DNA of 64,000 nucleotides from Mesorhizobium sp. SCN 65-20 (GTDB lineage Bacteria > Pseudomonadota > Alphaproteobacteria > Rhizobiales > Rhizobiaceae): positions 1 through 64,000 of the forward strand of contig MEEF01000007.1 in assembly GCA_001724355.1 (NCBI GenBank). Direction: 5' to 3'. Both the position numbers and the translations under genes were made by a program. A model generated the notes under the pieces. It was not told the DNA's origin, searched no databases, and was given only the letters and a program-made list of their open reading frames with translations. This document shows positions 46,464 through 56,383 of the stretch, in pieces. How positions within the stretch are numbered: the first letter of the stretch is position 1; each line of letters begins with the position of its first letter.

Positions 46464-47642
46464 TCAGACGGCCTGCCCAGCCACCCAGCCCGACGACCAG
46501 GCCCACTGGAAATTGTAGCCGCCGAGCCAGCCGGTCACGTCGACCACCTCGCCGATGAAATAGAGCCCGGGCACCGTCTTCGCCTGCATGGTCTTCTGGT
46601 CGAGCGCGCGCGTGTCGACGCCGCCCAAGGTGACCTCCGCGGTGCGGTAGCCCTCCGAACCCGCCGGCTTGATGCGCCAGTTGTTGACGGCTGCGTCGAC
46701 CGACTTCAGGTGCGCGTCGTTGAGATCGGCGAGATTGCCGTTGAACCCGAGCCGCTCGGCAATCGTCTGGGCCAGTTTCTTCGGCAGATGCGCGGCAAGC
46801 ACGGTCTGCACGGCCTGGCGGCCGTTCACCCGCTTGGCGTCCCGCAGGATGCCGGCGACGTCGGCGCCCGGCAGCATCGAGATCGCTATCTCGTCGCCCT
46901 CCCGCCAGTAGGACGATATCTGCAGGATCGACGGACCGCTGATGCCGCGATGGGTGAACAGCATCGCCTCCGAAAAACGCGTCTTGTTGCACGACACTTC
47001 GGCGTCCACGGCGACGCCCGACAGCGGCGCGAGCCTTTCGAGCGTGTTGGCGTCAAAAGTGAGCGGCACCAGCGCCGGCCGCGTCTCCACGATAGGGAGC
47101 CCGAACTGCTCGGCGATGTCGTAGCCAAAGCCGGTCGCGCCCATCTTGGGGATCGACTTTCCGCCGCAGGCGACCACCAGCGACTTGCAGCGCAGCTTGC
47201 CGGCGTTGAGCTTCAGTTCAAAGCCATCAGCCATCTGCGCGACGCTCTCGACAATAGTGGCGAGCCGCATTTCGACGCCGCCATCGCGCATTTCAGTCAC
47301 CAGCATGTCGATGATCTGGCGCGCCGAGCCGTCGCAGAACAATTGGCCGAGCGTCTTTTCGTGATAGGCGATGCCGTAGCGCTCGACGAGGCCGATGAAG
47401 TTGCGTTGCGTGTAGCGGCTGAGCGGCGAGATGCAGAAATGCGGATTCTGCGAGAGAAAATTCTTCGGTGCCGCGTTGATGTTGGTGAAGTTGCAGCGGC
47501 CGCCGCCGGAAATGCGGATCTTCTCACCCGGTGCTGCGGCATGATCGATGATCAGCACCGAGCGGCCGCGCTTGCCGGCCTCGGCCGCGCACATCATGCC
47601 GGCCGCGCCCGCGCCGATCACCACGACATCGAAGGATTGCAT
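46464..47642 (-). CDS. HI0933/YhiN-family flavoprotein
   Basis: This is a 392-residue FAD protein with the N-terminal dinucleotide motif GAGAAGMMCAAEAG and the family marker ISGGGRCNFTN. The C-terminal FAD motif is GEVVDVTGWLGGYNFQWAWSSG. Members are widespread, and their reaction is not well defined. It is probably monocistronic; the ECF sigma gene begins 54 bases beyond its stop. Confidence 0.85.
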   Translation of the reverse strand: MQSFDVVVIGAGAAGMMCAAEAGKRGRSVLIIDHAAAPGEKIRISGGGRCNFTNINAAPKNFLSQNPHFCISPLSRYTQRNFIGLVERYGIAYHEKTLGQLFCDGSARQIIDMLVTEMRDGGVEMRLATIVESVAQMADGFELKLNAGKLRCKSLVVACGGKSIPKMGATGFGYDIAEQFGLPIVETRPALVPLTFDANTLERLAPLSGVAVDAEVSCNKTRFSEAMLFTHRGISGPSILQISSYWREGDEIAISMLPGADVAGILRDAKRVNGRQAVQTVLAAHLPKKLAQTIAERLGFNGNLADLNDAHLKSVDAAVNNWRIKPAGSEGYRTAEVTLGGVDTRALDQKTMQAKTVPGLYFIGEVVDVTGWLGGYNFQWAWSSGWVAGQAV

Positions 47643-47742
47643 CTAGACTTTCCGATAGCGAAATCGTCGGCGCCCGGTTGAGCCAGGGGCCGTTTCGCCG
47701 GCCTGATAGCCGAACGCGGCAGAAATGGCAAAGTTCGTGGGA

Positions 47743-48474
47743 TTACCCCAGCGTTTCATCGAACAGCGTCGCCAGCCGCTTCCAGTGTCGCTCGGCGCCC
47801 GCCACATCGTAGACGCCATGGTCGGAAACGCACCAGCCGTGCCCCATGCCGACATAGTTTTCGATCGTGTGGTCGACGCCTGCGGTGCGCAGCGTCTGAA
47901 CGAACAGCGCCGACTGTTCAGGAGGAAAGCTGCCATCGACGCCCGCCATGCCGACATAGACGCGCGCCTTGAGCCGGGCGGCGTTGCGGTGCGGGCTGTC
48001 TGGGGCATCGCTCGCCAGATTGCCGCCATGGAAGCTCGCTGCCGCCACGATGCGGTCTGGATGCGCGGCAGCCGCATTCAGGGCGCGCGAACCGCCCATG
48101 CAATATCCGACGGTTCCGATCGGCCCCGAAATACCCTCGGCCGCAAGCGTTGCGATGAACGCTCCGGTGTCGCGCATCGTCATGTGCTGGGTCGTGCCGC
48201 CAATCAGCGCCCGCAACTCCGTGCGGGTCTTGTCGACCGAAAATGCGGTCTTGGCATCGAACGGGCCATAGGCTCCGGACCGGTAGAAGAGATCGGGCAC
48301 CAGCACGGCATAGCCCTGCCCTGCAAGCCGCTCCGCCATCTGGAAGAGCGCCGGGCGCGGCCCGAACGCGTCCATGTAGAAGATGACGCCAGCGCGGGCC
48401 TTTTCAGCCGGACCGAACAGCCCTGCCCTGGCAACGCCGTCCGCCGTCCTGATCTCGATATCCCGCTTGGCCAT
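47743..48474 (-). CDS. Dienelactone hydrolase-family protein
   Basis: This is a 243-residue alpha/beta hydrolase of the dienelactone hydrolase family. The Cys nucleophile is in GYCMGG (C125), with the catalytic Asp expected in VGMAGVDGSF and the His in GMGHGW. AAGGAG lies 7 bases before ATG 48474; upstream in-frame codons lack family similarity. The substrate is not determined. It follows a CynX-type MFS gene on the same strand after 76 bases. Confidence 0.85.
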   Translation of the reverse strand: MAKRDIEIRTADGVARAGLFGPAEKARAGVIFYMDAFGPRPALFQMAERLAGQGYAVLVPDLFYRSGAYGPFDAKTAFSVDKTRTELRALIGGTTQHMTMRDTGAFIATLAAEGISGPIGTVGYCMGGSRALNAAAAHPDRIVAAASFHGGNLASDAPDSPHRNAARLKARVYVGMAGVDGSFPPEQSALFVQTLRTAGVDHTIENYVGMGHGWCVSDHGVYDVAGAERHWKRLATLFDETLG

Positions 48475-48550
48475 GGCTGGTCTCCTTCTGCTGGGCACTG
48501 CAGCAAAGATAGGAACATATCCCCGGCCGGCAACGTCGAGTTGCCCCGGC

Positions 48551-49864
48551 TCATGCCCGGTCGGGCACCCGGATTGTCCTCGCCCCGACGTGAAGCGCGC
48601 GCCCGGCCCCCATGCCCATGACGGCAGCACCAAGACCGAGCGCGACGAACAGGAACGCGGCCGCCTCGAAGCCACCGGTCCAGTCGCGGATGATGCCGAC
48701 GATCAGCGGTCCCGTGGCGGCAATCGTATAACCAACACCCTGGGCCATTCCCGAAAGATGTGCTGCCACGTGCGGATCGGGCGAGCGAAGCACGATCAGC
48801 GTCATCGCGGCAGCAATGAGCCCGCCTTGACCCACGCCCTGGAGAATGGCCCAGAACAGCACGGTGGAGGTGGGGGCGAACAGGATGCCGAGCAAGGCGA
48901 CGACAGCGGCGACGATGAGCGCGACGTTGACACCGCGCTGGTCCTTGCGGCGGATGGCGATCGAGGGCACGGCAAGGCAGGTGACGACCTGCGCCATCAC
49001 CGACACCGACACGATCGCGCCCGCGGTGGTCGGGTCGAAGCCGCGCTCGCGCAGGATGGGCGCCAGCCAGCCGAACACGCAATAGGCGAGTGCCGACTGC
49101 AGTCCCATAAACAGCGTCACCTGCCAGGCGAGACGGTCGCGCCAGAGGCCGACCACGCGAAAACCGCTGTGGCTCGCCTGCCGGCGGCTGCCCAGCGCCT
49201 GCGGCGTCCAGATGAGCAGGACGATGAAGGCCGGCACCGCCCAGACGGCGAGCGCTCCGGACCATGAGCCGGTCAGCCCGTGCTCGATCGGCAGCGTTAG
49301 CCCGGATGCCGAGGCGGCACCGGCGCACAGCGCCATGGTGTAGAGCCCGGTCATCATTGCCGTCTTGTCGGGAAAGTCGCGCTTGACCAGCCCCGGCAAG
49401 AGCACGTTGCCGATGGCGATCGCAGCACCCGCCATGAAGCTTGCCACAAACAACAGCGGCGCGGTGCCGAACCCGCGCAACGCAGTCCCCGTCGCCAAAA
49501 GCAGCAACGCAAACAGCAGCGTCCGCTCGGCACCGAACCTCTGGGCGAGCCTCGGCGCAAGCGGCGCAAACAGGCCGAGGCAGAGCACCGGCAAGGTCGT
49601 CAGCAAACTGGCACCGGCGGGCGACAGGCCCGTCGCCTGCATCACTTCCGGCAGCAGTACCGACAGGCTCGAAAACAACGGCCTGAGATTGAAGGCGATC
49701 AGCACCAGGCTCGCGCCGAGCACGAAGCGGGCGGTACCGCTCCGCAACACCGGCGCCTGCGGCGGCGGCAGGCTATCGGCCTCGGCGTCGATCAGTTGGT
49801 CTTCGAGCCCGTCCATGGCCGCGACTGGAGCCTGCGAGGCGGGCTGGCGAAAGGTCTGGTTCAT
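48551..49864 (-). CDS. CynX/NimT-family MFS transporter
   Basis: This is a 437-residue transporter with about 12 helices and the CynX-family start (IAFNLRPLFSSLSVLLPEV, GLSPAGASLLTTLPVLCLGLFAPLAP). Members handle cyanate, nitroimidazole or small organic anions. Its ATG overlaps the GntR-regulator stop (ATGA), so the two are translationally coupled and the regulator probably controls it. The substrate is unknown. Confidence 0.83.
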   Translation of the reverse strand: MNQTFRQPASQAPVAAMDGLEDQLIDAEADSLPPPQAPVLRSGTARFVLGASLVLIAFNLRPLFSSLSVLLPEVMQATGLSPAGASLLTTLPVLCLGLFAPLAPRLAQRFGAERTLLFALLLLATGTALRGFGTAPLLFVASFMAGAAIAIGNVLLPGLVKRDFPDKTAMMTGLYTMALCAGAASASGLTLPIEHGLTGSWSGALAVWAVPAFIVLLIWTPQALGSRRQASHSGFRVVGLWRDRLAWQVTLFMGLQSALAYCVFGWLAPILRERGFDPTTAGAIVSVSVMAQVVTCLAVPSIAIRRKDQRGVNVALIVAAVVALLGILFAPTSTVLFWAILQGVGQGGLIAAAMTLIVLRSPDPHVAAHLSGMAQGVGYTIAATGPLIVGIIRDWTGGFEAAAFLFVALGLGAAVMGMGAGRALHVGARTIRVPDRA

Positions 49865-50550
49865 TGCGAGAGAAGCCGATCAAGTTCGAGAAGCACGGGT
49901 TCCATGAAGGCGCGGACCGCCGCCGCGGCCCGGTCCGGGTCGCAGGAGGCGACACCGTCGACGATTGCGGCGTGGGCCTGCACGTCGGGCTCGGGAAGGT
50001 CGCTGGCGATCGTCGACTGGATTGTCTCCGCAATGGCCGCCGTGAAGAAGTCGTAGAGGTCGAGCATGGCGCGGTTGCCGGACGCATCGACGATGGAGCG
50101 ATGGAAGGCGATGTCGCGGCGGATGAACGCGTCGCGTCCACCATCCGCCACAGTGCCGCGCGCCGCGAGCAGCCCCCGCATCCTTTCGAGGTCGGCAGGC
50201 GTGTGGCGTAGGGCCGCCAGGCGCGCGGCCTCCACGTCCAGCGCGGCGCGAGCCTCCCACTGGTCGCGCAGGCTCGCCCGCTTGACCCGATCGAGTGCCG
50301 CAGCCGGATCGACGGCCGAGCGCACATAGGTGCCCGAACCCTGCCTGGTTTCGAGCAGACCTTGCGACACGAGCATCCGCACAGCCTCACGAACGGTGCC
50401 TCGGCTCACCGAAAGCAGTTCGGCAAGCGTCAATTCGTTGGGGATGCGTTCGCCGATGCTCCACCTGCCGTCGGTGATTTCGAGACGCAGGTTGTCGGCG
50501 GCACTATCGGCAAGGTTCGTTCGGACCGCAGGCAACATTGGAGAATACAT
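49861..50550 (-). CDS. FadR-subfamily GntR transcriptional regulator
   Basis: This is a 229-residue regulator with an N-terminal GntR winged helix (IPNELTLAELLSVSRGTVREAVRMLVSQGLLETRQGSGTYV) and a FadR-type C-terminal ligand domain with metal-binding-type residues (RDIAFHRSIVDASGN). It is coupled to the CynX transporter. The start is ATG 50550 or 50538; neither has a strong ribosome site. A TCATC-G-GATGA palindrome at 50555-50565 lies just upstream and may be its operator. Confidence 0.85.
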   Translation of the reverse strand: MYSPMLPAVRTNLADSAADNLRLEITDGRWSIGERIPNELTLAELLSVSRGTVREAVRMLVSQGLLETRQGSGTYVRSAVDPAAALDRVKRASLRDQWEARAALDVEAARLAALRHTPADLERMRGLLAARGTVADGGRDAFIRRDIAFHRSIVDASGNRAMLDLYDFFTAAIAETIQSTIASDLPEPDVQAHAAIVDGVASCDPDRAAAAVRAFMEPVLLELDRLLSQ

Positions 50551-50648
50551 CAAATCATCGGATGACTTTGGCGAATAGTCCCGACATCACGCGGCGTCAA
50601 CCTTCGATCGCACTGGCTCAGCGGGAAGAACGGGCTGTCAGCCGCCCA

Positions 50649-51323
50649 TCAGAGCCCGGCAAAACTCTTCATGTGAAAGGCCTGCACCGCCGCCGGATAT
50701 CGATAACCCGCGCCGTTGGGACAGGCGTTGCGGTCGAGGCAGCCACTGCTTCGGCAAGCCTCGCCTGCAGGTGCCCGAACATGACGGAGGCACTCCCCGT
50801 GGGCGAACCCCGTATCCGAATGTGCCGAAACTGGACAAGATTTAAGACAGGGTTTTCCGATACATAGATCGCAAAGGTGACTCTGTTTGCGAACTTCCCG
50901 GAGACCGATGTCGGCGTCAAACAGCAGCGCGCCGCGATAGGCGTGCCAGAGGCCGTAGTCAGGGTGCATCAGGATGCCGAGCGGCGATGACCTCAGCCCC
51001 TCGGCCCGCATCGCCCATTGCTGGAACGGCAGGTAGGGCTTGTCCGAAGGAGACACGGCTCGCGCGCCGAACTCGCGCGCAACATGACCGATGACCTCGC
51101 GCGACCAAGTGTCGAGGGGATTCTCCAGGTCAGCGGCCTGCGCCTCGCGCCATCGCTCGAAATGCGGCCAGGGTCCGGCCCCCGCCTGCCCGACCAGCAA
51201 CACTGAGCGCGCGGGTCCCGACGGCCCATCCGGCACGTCATCGCCATCATGGAACACAAATCCGCCGCGCTGGATCAGCCCATGCCGGGCCAGCGCGGCG
51301 GCAACATCTTGGACAACGCGCAT
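50649..51323 (-). CDS. Ferredoxin-like protein with two cysteine groups
   Basis: This is a 224-residue protein with an unrecognised N-terminal 140 residues, then C151-x2-C154-x4-C159-x3-C163 and a further set C178, C190, C195, C201. It resembles 4Fe-4S proteins sometimes annotated as ferredoxins, distantly like QueG, but lacks a clear cobalamin-binding motif. It is monocistronic, 226 bases from the MttB homologue region. A role as electron donor to the corrinoid activator is possible and untested. Confidence 0.55.
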   Translation of the reverse strand: MRVVQDVAAALARHGLIQRGGFVFHDGDDVPDGPSGPARSVLLVGQAGAGPWPHFERWREAQAADLENPLDTWSREVIGHVAREFGARAVSPSDKPYLPFQQWAMRAEGLRSSPLGILMHPDYGLWHAYRGALLFDADIGLREVRKQSHLCDLCIGKPCLKSCPVSAHSDTGFAHGECLRHVRAPAGEACRSSGCLDRNACPNGAGYRYPAAVQAFHMKSFAGL

Positions 51324-51346
51324 TGCCCCTCATTCCCCTGCCGGGA

Positions 51347-51422
51347 CCTTCTCCCCGTGAACGGGGAGAAGGAGGCCTGTCGCGAGGGTGGCGACTCCCT
51401 CTCCCTGTTTACGGGGAGAGGG
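51347..51422. repeat. Pair of REP-like hairpins
   Basis: A 12-bp stem (CCTTCTCCCCGT with complement) at 51347-51372 is followed by CCCTCTCCC/GGGAGAGGG at 51397-51422. This pattern of two GC-rich hairpins is a common Rhizobiales intergenic repeat (from memory). It lies between the ferredoxin-like and MttB genes. Confidence 0.7.
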
Positions 51423-51548
51423 TAAGGGTGAGGGGCAGAGCGAACACATCAAACGTCACCCCTTCGGGTCCGGGTCGGAAAATGCGCTCCGCCAGACTTC
51501 CTTGTGGATGATGTTGGCCACTTTAGCCCGGCCTGTAACGGGCTCTCT

Positions 51549-53123
51549 TCAAGTGAAGGCGTCGGGCATCGACTCCTTCTTCCTGGCGATGAAGTCGTTG
51601 AGGCCGTCGTCGATGCCCTGGTCGAGATGCGGCGCCTCGTAGCTTTCGAGCCAGCGCCTGGCCAGTTCGTTGGCGCGCTGCGGCGCTGTCTTCTGGCCCT
51701 CGGCCAGCCACTGCTCGTAGGAATTGTTGTCGGCGATGTTGGAGCGGTAGAACGCCGTCTGGAAATTCGCCTGGGTGTGATCGCAGCCGAGGAAGTGGCT
51801 GCCCGGCCCGACCTGGCGGATGGCGTCCATGGCCTGGCCATTCTCGGAGAGATCGACGCCTTCGGCAAGTTTCTGCTGCATGCCGAGCTGGTCGATGTCC
51901 ATCATGAACTTCTCGTAGCAGGAGGCGAGACCGCCCTCGAGCCAGCCGGCCGAATGCAACACGAAGTTGGTGCCGGCGAGCAGCGTTGAATTCAACGTGT
52001 TGGCGCTTTCATAGGCTGCCTGCGCGTCCGGTACCTTCGAGGCACAGAGCGAACCGCCGGTGCGGAACGGCAGGCCGAGACGGCGGGCGAGCTGTGCTGC
52101 GCCATAGGAGACGAGCGACGGCTCCGGCGTGCCGAAGGTCGGCGCGCCCGACTGCATGGAAATCGACGAGGCGAAGGTGCCGAACAGCACCGGTGCCCCC
52201 TTGCGGATCAGCTGGGTGAACGAGGCGCCGGCCAGCACCTCGGCCAGAACCTGGGTCAGCGTGCCGGCCACCGTCACCGGGCTCATGGCGCCGGCCAGGA
52301 TGAACGGGGTGACGATGCAGGCCTGGTTGTGGCGCGCATAGACCTTGGCCGCGCCCAGCATGGTCTCGTCGAAGACCATCGGCGAGTTGGCGTTGATCAG
52401 GCTGGTCAGCACCGTGTTGTTCTCGACGAAATCGTCGCCGAACACGATCTTGGCCATCGCCACGGTGTCTTCGGCGCGCTCCGGCGCGGTCACCGAGCCC
52501 ATGAACGGCTTGTCGGAATATTTGATGTGGCTGTAGACCATGTCGAGATGGCGCTTGTTGACCGGAATATCTACCGGTTCGCACACCGTTCCGCCCGAAT
52601 GGTGGATCGACGGCGCCATGTAGGCGAGCTTCACGAAATTGCGGAAATCCTCGATCGTCGCATAGCGACGATTGCCGTCGAGGTCGCGCACGAAGGGGGG
52701 GCCGTAGACCGGCGCAAAGACGGTGGCGTCGCCGCCGATCTGCACCGAGCGCTCGGGATTGCGCGCATGCTGGGTGTAGATCGAGGGCGCCGTCTTCAGC
52801 AGTTCGCGGCACAGCCCCTTGGGAAAGTGAACCCGCTCGCCCTTTACGTCGCAGCCGGCTTCCTTCCATAGCGCCAGCGCCTCGGCGTCGTCGCGGAACT
52901 CGATGCCGATTTCTTCCAGCACCGTGTCGGCGTTCTTTTCGATGAGAGCGAGGCCCTCCTCGTTGAGGACCTCGTACACGTTCACTTTGCGCTTGATATA
53001 GGTGAGCTGCGTGCCCGGGCCGCCGCCACTGCGAGCAGCACGCCGCGCAGCCGCGCCGCCACTGCCGCCACGCCCCCGCCTGCCGCCTGCCTGCTCTTGA
53101 TCGAGTGACGGGTTCTCGCTCAT
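51549..53123 (-). CDS. Second MttB-family (non-pyrrolysine) corrinoid methyltransferase
   Basis: This is a 524-residue trimethylamine methyltransferase-superfamily protein without any in-frame amber codon. An Arg/Gly-rich N-terminal tail (residues 12-35) precedes the barrel domain. It diverges from the corrinoid-protein gene, with 252 bases between the starts, and that gap should hold both promoters. By family precedent (MtgB) it would pass a methyl group from a quaternary amine to the cobalamin of the adjacent corrinoid protein. It shares family and layout with the 28.8 kb copy but is clearly diverged, so a different substrate is likely. Confidence 0.85.
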   Translation of the reverse strand: MSENPSLDQEQAGGRRGRGGSGGAAARRAARSGGGPGTQLTYIKRKVNVYEVLNEEGLALIEKNADTVLEEIGIEFRDDAEALALWKEAGCDVKGERVHFPKGLCRELLKTAPSIYTQHARNPERSVQIGGDATVFAPVYGPPFVRDLDGNRRYATIEDFRNFVKLAYMAPSIHHSGGTVCEPVDIPVNKRHLDMVYSHIKYSDKPFMGSVTAPERAEDTVAMAKIVFGDDFVENNTVLTSLINANSPMVFDETMLGAAKVYARHNQACIVTPFILAGAMSPVTVAGTLTQVLAEVLAGASFTQLIRKGAPVLFGTFASSISMQSGAPTFGTPEPSLVSYGAAQLARRLGLPFRTGGSLCASKVPDAQAAYESANTLNSTLLAGTNFVLHSAGWLEGGLASCYEKFMMDIDQLGMQQKLAEGVDLSENGQAMDAIRQVGPGSHFLGCDHTQANFQTAFYRSNIADNNSYEQWLAEGQKTAPQRANELARRWLESYEAPHLDQGIDDGLNDFIARKKESMPDAFT

Positions 53124-53223
53124 GATCGTTTCTTCCCTGAATCCGATTTACACCGCCCTCGGCGGCTCCTTGCCGGATCGTAGCCAAGCACCCTTAGCGA
53201 AACGGCTTGTCAGCGCCAAGACC

Positions 53224-53239
53224 TGTCGCAAATTCGACA
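53224..53239. promoter_or_regulatory. Possible operator in the mttB2/corrinoid-protein divergent region
   Basis: TGTCG and CGACA flank a 6-base spacer, midway between the two divergent starts. Nothing else supports it. The 252-base gap otherwise shows no gene and no clear cobalamin riboswitch. Confidence 0.25.
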
Positions 53240-53375
53240 AGAAATCCGCGAGATTGTCGGTCGCTTTCGTCTTGCAGGAAGTCGCAAATCAGCTATGGGT
53301 TTGCAGCACTTGCAAGCTAGGTATAGCGCGATAGCCGCACACCCAGGATTGGCCTGCCCGAGGGAGCCCCAAAAG

Positions 53376-54074
<699 letters not shown>

Positions 54075-54081
54075 CGAAATT

Positions 54082-54105
54082 GGGCCGCACCTTGCAGTGC
54101 GGCCC
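54082..54105. terminator. Hairpin between the corrinoid-protein and lipoprotein genes
   Basis: GGGCCGCAC (54082-54090) pairs with GTGCGGCCC (54097-54105) across a 6-base loop. The two flanking genes converge here, so shared termination is likely. No T run follows. Confidence 0.55.
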
Positions 54106-54144
54106 CTTCGTGCCGATCTGAAAGATTGGTCGTAGCGAAGTCCG

Positions 54145-54273
54145 TTAGCGGACCGTGTCCTCGACGGCGTTCACCGTGCCCTTGACGTCCCGGCCGACGC
54201 CGCGAACGGTGTTGGCACATGATGCAAGTACGAGCGCGCAGACAAAGACGACGAGCAGACGTGACGGTTTCAT
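54145..54273 (-). CDS. Entericidin-like small lipoprotein
   Basis: This is a lipoprotein of about 42 residues. The signal peptide ends in the lipobox LASC, after which the mature part NTVRGVGRDVKGTVNAVEDTVR matches entericidin A/B-type proteins. Such proteins are short membrane lipoproteins linked to stress or programmed lysis in enterobacteria. A start at 54282 (adding MQS) is also possible; GGAGGG is 3 bases before that codon and about 12 before 54273. Confidence 0.75.
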   Translation of the reverse strand: MKPSRLLVVFVCALVLASCANTVRGVGRDVKGTVNAVEDTVR

Positions 54274-54337
54274 GGACTGCATTTCCCTCCGTATGTAGAG
54301 TCGCCCTAACGCAACGACGGCCGGTTCAACTGGTTCC

Positions 54338-54985
54338 ATGGGCATAAAGCAAAACACGAAACCGGACCCCGCGAACAAGCTGCTGGTCATAGGCTGCGGC
54401 ATGATCGCGCGCGAGGTGTTGGCGGTCAAGCAGCAGCTCGGGCTGGATCATCTTGAACTTACCTGCCTGCCGGCGGACTTTCACTTCCGCCCTGATCGTA
54501 TCGCGCCTGCCATGGACAAGGCGATCGAGGAAGCCAAGGCCGAAGGCTACAAGCACATCTATGTAGGCTATGCCGATTGCGGCACCGGCGGCCTGCTCGA
54601 CAATGTCTGCGAGAAGCACGGCGTCGAACGCATCGCCGGACCGCACTGTTTCGCCTTCTACCAAGGTGCTGCCGCCTACGCCGAGGTCGCGGACGCCGAC
54701 ATGATGTCGTTCTACATGACCGATTTCCTATGCCGTCAGTTCGAATCGTTCTTCATCAAGCCACTCGGACTCGACCGGCATCCGGAACTGGTGAAGGACT
54801 ATTTCGGCAATTACGAAAAGCTCATCTACCTCGCCCAGACCGACGACCCGGCTCTCGACAAGGTGGCCGAGGACGCGGCCAGGATGTTAGGCCTCGCTTA
54901 TGAGCGCCGCGCGACCGGCTATGGCGACCTGCCCGAGGCACTTGCCAAGGCGGCTGCTGCCGAAGCAAATCTCAAGGGCGCCTGA
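54338..54985 (+). CDS. DUF1638 protein of the methyl-transfer cluster
   Basis: This is a 215-residue protein of the DUF1638 family, recognised by KLLVIGCGMIAREVLAVKQQ, the GYADCGTGG motif and AGPHCFAFYQG. Cysteines in these conserved motifs could bind a metal or cofactor. It lies in the same direction as the corrinoid protein, with the entericidin-like gene inserted between them on the other strand. Family members often neighbour corrinoid methyltransferase genes (from memory), which points to a role in cofactor handling, but none is proven. Confidence 0.8.
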   Translation: MGIKQNTKPDPANKLLVIGCGMIAREVLAVKQQLGLDHLELTCLPADFHFRPDRIAPAMDKAIEEAKAEGYKHIYVGYADCGTGGLLDNVCEKHGVERIAGPHCFAFYQGAAAYAEVADADMMSFYMTDFLCRQFESFFIKPLGLDRHPELVKDYFGNYEKLIYLAQTDDPALDKVAEDAARMLGLAYERRATGYGDLPEALAKAAAAEANLKGA

Positions 54986-55019
54986 TTCCGATCCGGAACG
55001 GGCCTTTTTGGAGGGCTCG

Positions 55020-55595
55020 ATGGTTGTCCTGAGATTGACGCTCGCAGCACTGGCCGTGACCGTGGCCGGCGCAGCCCATGCCGATGGCGTGGTGCAGAAA
55101 TTGATGACGCCGGCAGACAAGGTCCGGCTCGAGAATTACGACACGACACGCAAGGAAGCGATGCAGGAAGCGATGGGCGGCCTGCCGCGCGAGGTCGCGA
55201 TCATCGGCGCCTTGGCCGCAAAGCACCCGCAGTCCTTCGCGGATTTCGACATGACCGGGAATTGGCAGTGCCGCACCATCAAGGCCGGCGGCATGGGCGC
55301 ACTCGTCGTCTACGACTGGTTCAAGTGCAGGGTCACCGACGACGGCTCGGGCTGGATGCTGGAGAAGCTGAGCGGATCGCAACGCACCAAGGGCCGCTTC
55401 TATACCGACGGCGACACCCGGCTAATCTATCTCGGTTCCGGTTTCGTGGCCGGCGAGAAGCCGACGGCTTATGGCAAAGGTCCCGAAACCGACCAGGTCG
55501 GCTACGCCTTCAGGACAGGCGCATCCGAATGGAGGATCGAGTTCCCTGCCCCGCAATACGAATCCAAGCTCGACATCATCGAATTTCAGCGCTGA
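55020..55595 (+). CDS. Exported DUF4893-like protein
   Basis: This is a 191-residue protein with a signal peptide (ending AHA near residue 21) and a periplasmic domain containing GNWQCRTIKAGG and GRFYTDGDTRLIYLGSGFVAGE, as seen in DUF4893 proteins. A Cys pair may form a disulfide. GGAGGG lies just upstream of ATG 55020. It follows the DUF1638 gene after 34 bases, so it may be co-transcribed, but it has no evident link to methyl transfer. Confidence 0.75.
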   Translation: MVVLRLTLAALAVTVAGAAHADGVVQKLMTPADKVRLENYDTTRKEAMQEAMGGLPREVAIIGALAAKHPQSFADFDMTGNWQCRTIKAGGMGALVVYDWFKCRVTDDGSGWMLEKLSGSQRTKGRFYTDGDTRLIYLGSGFVAGEKPTAYGKGPETDQVGYAFRTGASEWRIEFPAPQYESKLDIIEFQR

Positions 55596-55723
55596 CGTTG
55601 TATTCGACGAACGGCGGCATCACATTGGGCCCTTCCGACGTCATCAAGGCTTAATCAGGCCGTCGCATACTGCGATGGGGACGGCACGCCGAAAGGCGCT
55701 GCCGAAATTGGGCGAAAGGGTCC

Positions 55724-56383
55724 ATGAAACAACACTTCGACGGCCTCGAAGGGGGAGAAATCGACGCTGCACCGCGTCGACGGCGCGGCCGCCGTCTTTC
55801 TGAGATATTCGCCCAGCTCGCGCGTGACGCGAAGGGCGACGTTTCCATAGGCGACATACGCGACACACTCGGAAAGCGCAGCTTTGCGCCGCTGCTGGTG
55901 CTGTTTGCCGGCTTCAACCTGCTTCCTCTCCCGCCGGGTGCATCCGCGGTTCTCGGGCTTCCGCTGCTGATCGTCGCCGCCCAAATGGCCTTCGGCGGCA
56001 CTCGCGCCTGGCTGCCGAGCTTCGTCACCAAGCGCTCGCTGAGCGCCGAACAGTTCCGCAAGGTCACGGACTGGATCATCCCCAGGTTGATCCGCCTCGA
56101 GGAAGTGGTCCGGCCGCGCTACTGGCCGTTCTGGCGCCGGCAGGGCGACCGCGTCATCGGCTTCATCGCGCTCATCCTGTCGGTGTCGATCACCCTGCCG
56201 ATCCCGCTCGGCAACTGGTTGCCCGCCTTTGCGACGGCCCTGCTCGGGCTCGCCCTGTCCGAACGCGACGGCATCCTCTTTGCGGTCGGCAGCGTCGTCG
56301 GCGCAGCCTCGCTCGCGCTCATAGGCGTGGTCGTCGGCGGCGCGGGATTCGCCACGCACGCCCTCATGGTCTGGCTCGGCTAA
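55724..56383 (+). CDS. ExoD-family membrane protein
   Basis: This is a 219-residue protein of the exopolysaccharide synthesis ExoD family. A soluble N-terminus (about 1-50) with a basic stretch precedes three to four membrane helices, with the family pattern ILFAGFNLLPLPPGASAVLGLPLL and YWPFWRRQGDRVIG. ExoD was described in Sinorhizobium as affecting exopolysaccharide and nodule invasion. The exact activity is unknown. It is likely a single-gene unit. Confidence 0.8.
   Translation: MKQHFDGLEGGEIDAAPRRRRGRRLSEIFAQLARDAKGDVSIGDIRDTLGKRSFAPLLVLFAGFNLLPLPPGASAVLGLPLLIVAAQMAFGGTRAWLPSFVTKRSLSAEQFRKVTDWIIPRLIRLEEVVRPRYWPFWRRQGDRVIGFIALILSVSITLPIPLGNWLPAFATALLGLALSERDGILFAVGSVVGAASLALIGVVVGGAGFATHALMVWLG

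Noticed and set aside
45900..47681. 593-codon plus-strand frame opposite the ECF sigma and HI0933 genes
   Set aside because: Spans two well-supported minus-strand genes and has no recognisable domain.
28757..53123. Pyrrolysine in either MttB homologue
   Set aside because: Both frames are continuous with no internal TAG; they belong to the non-pyrrolysine branch.
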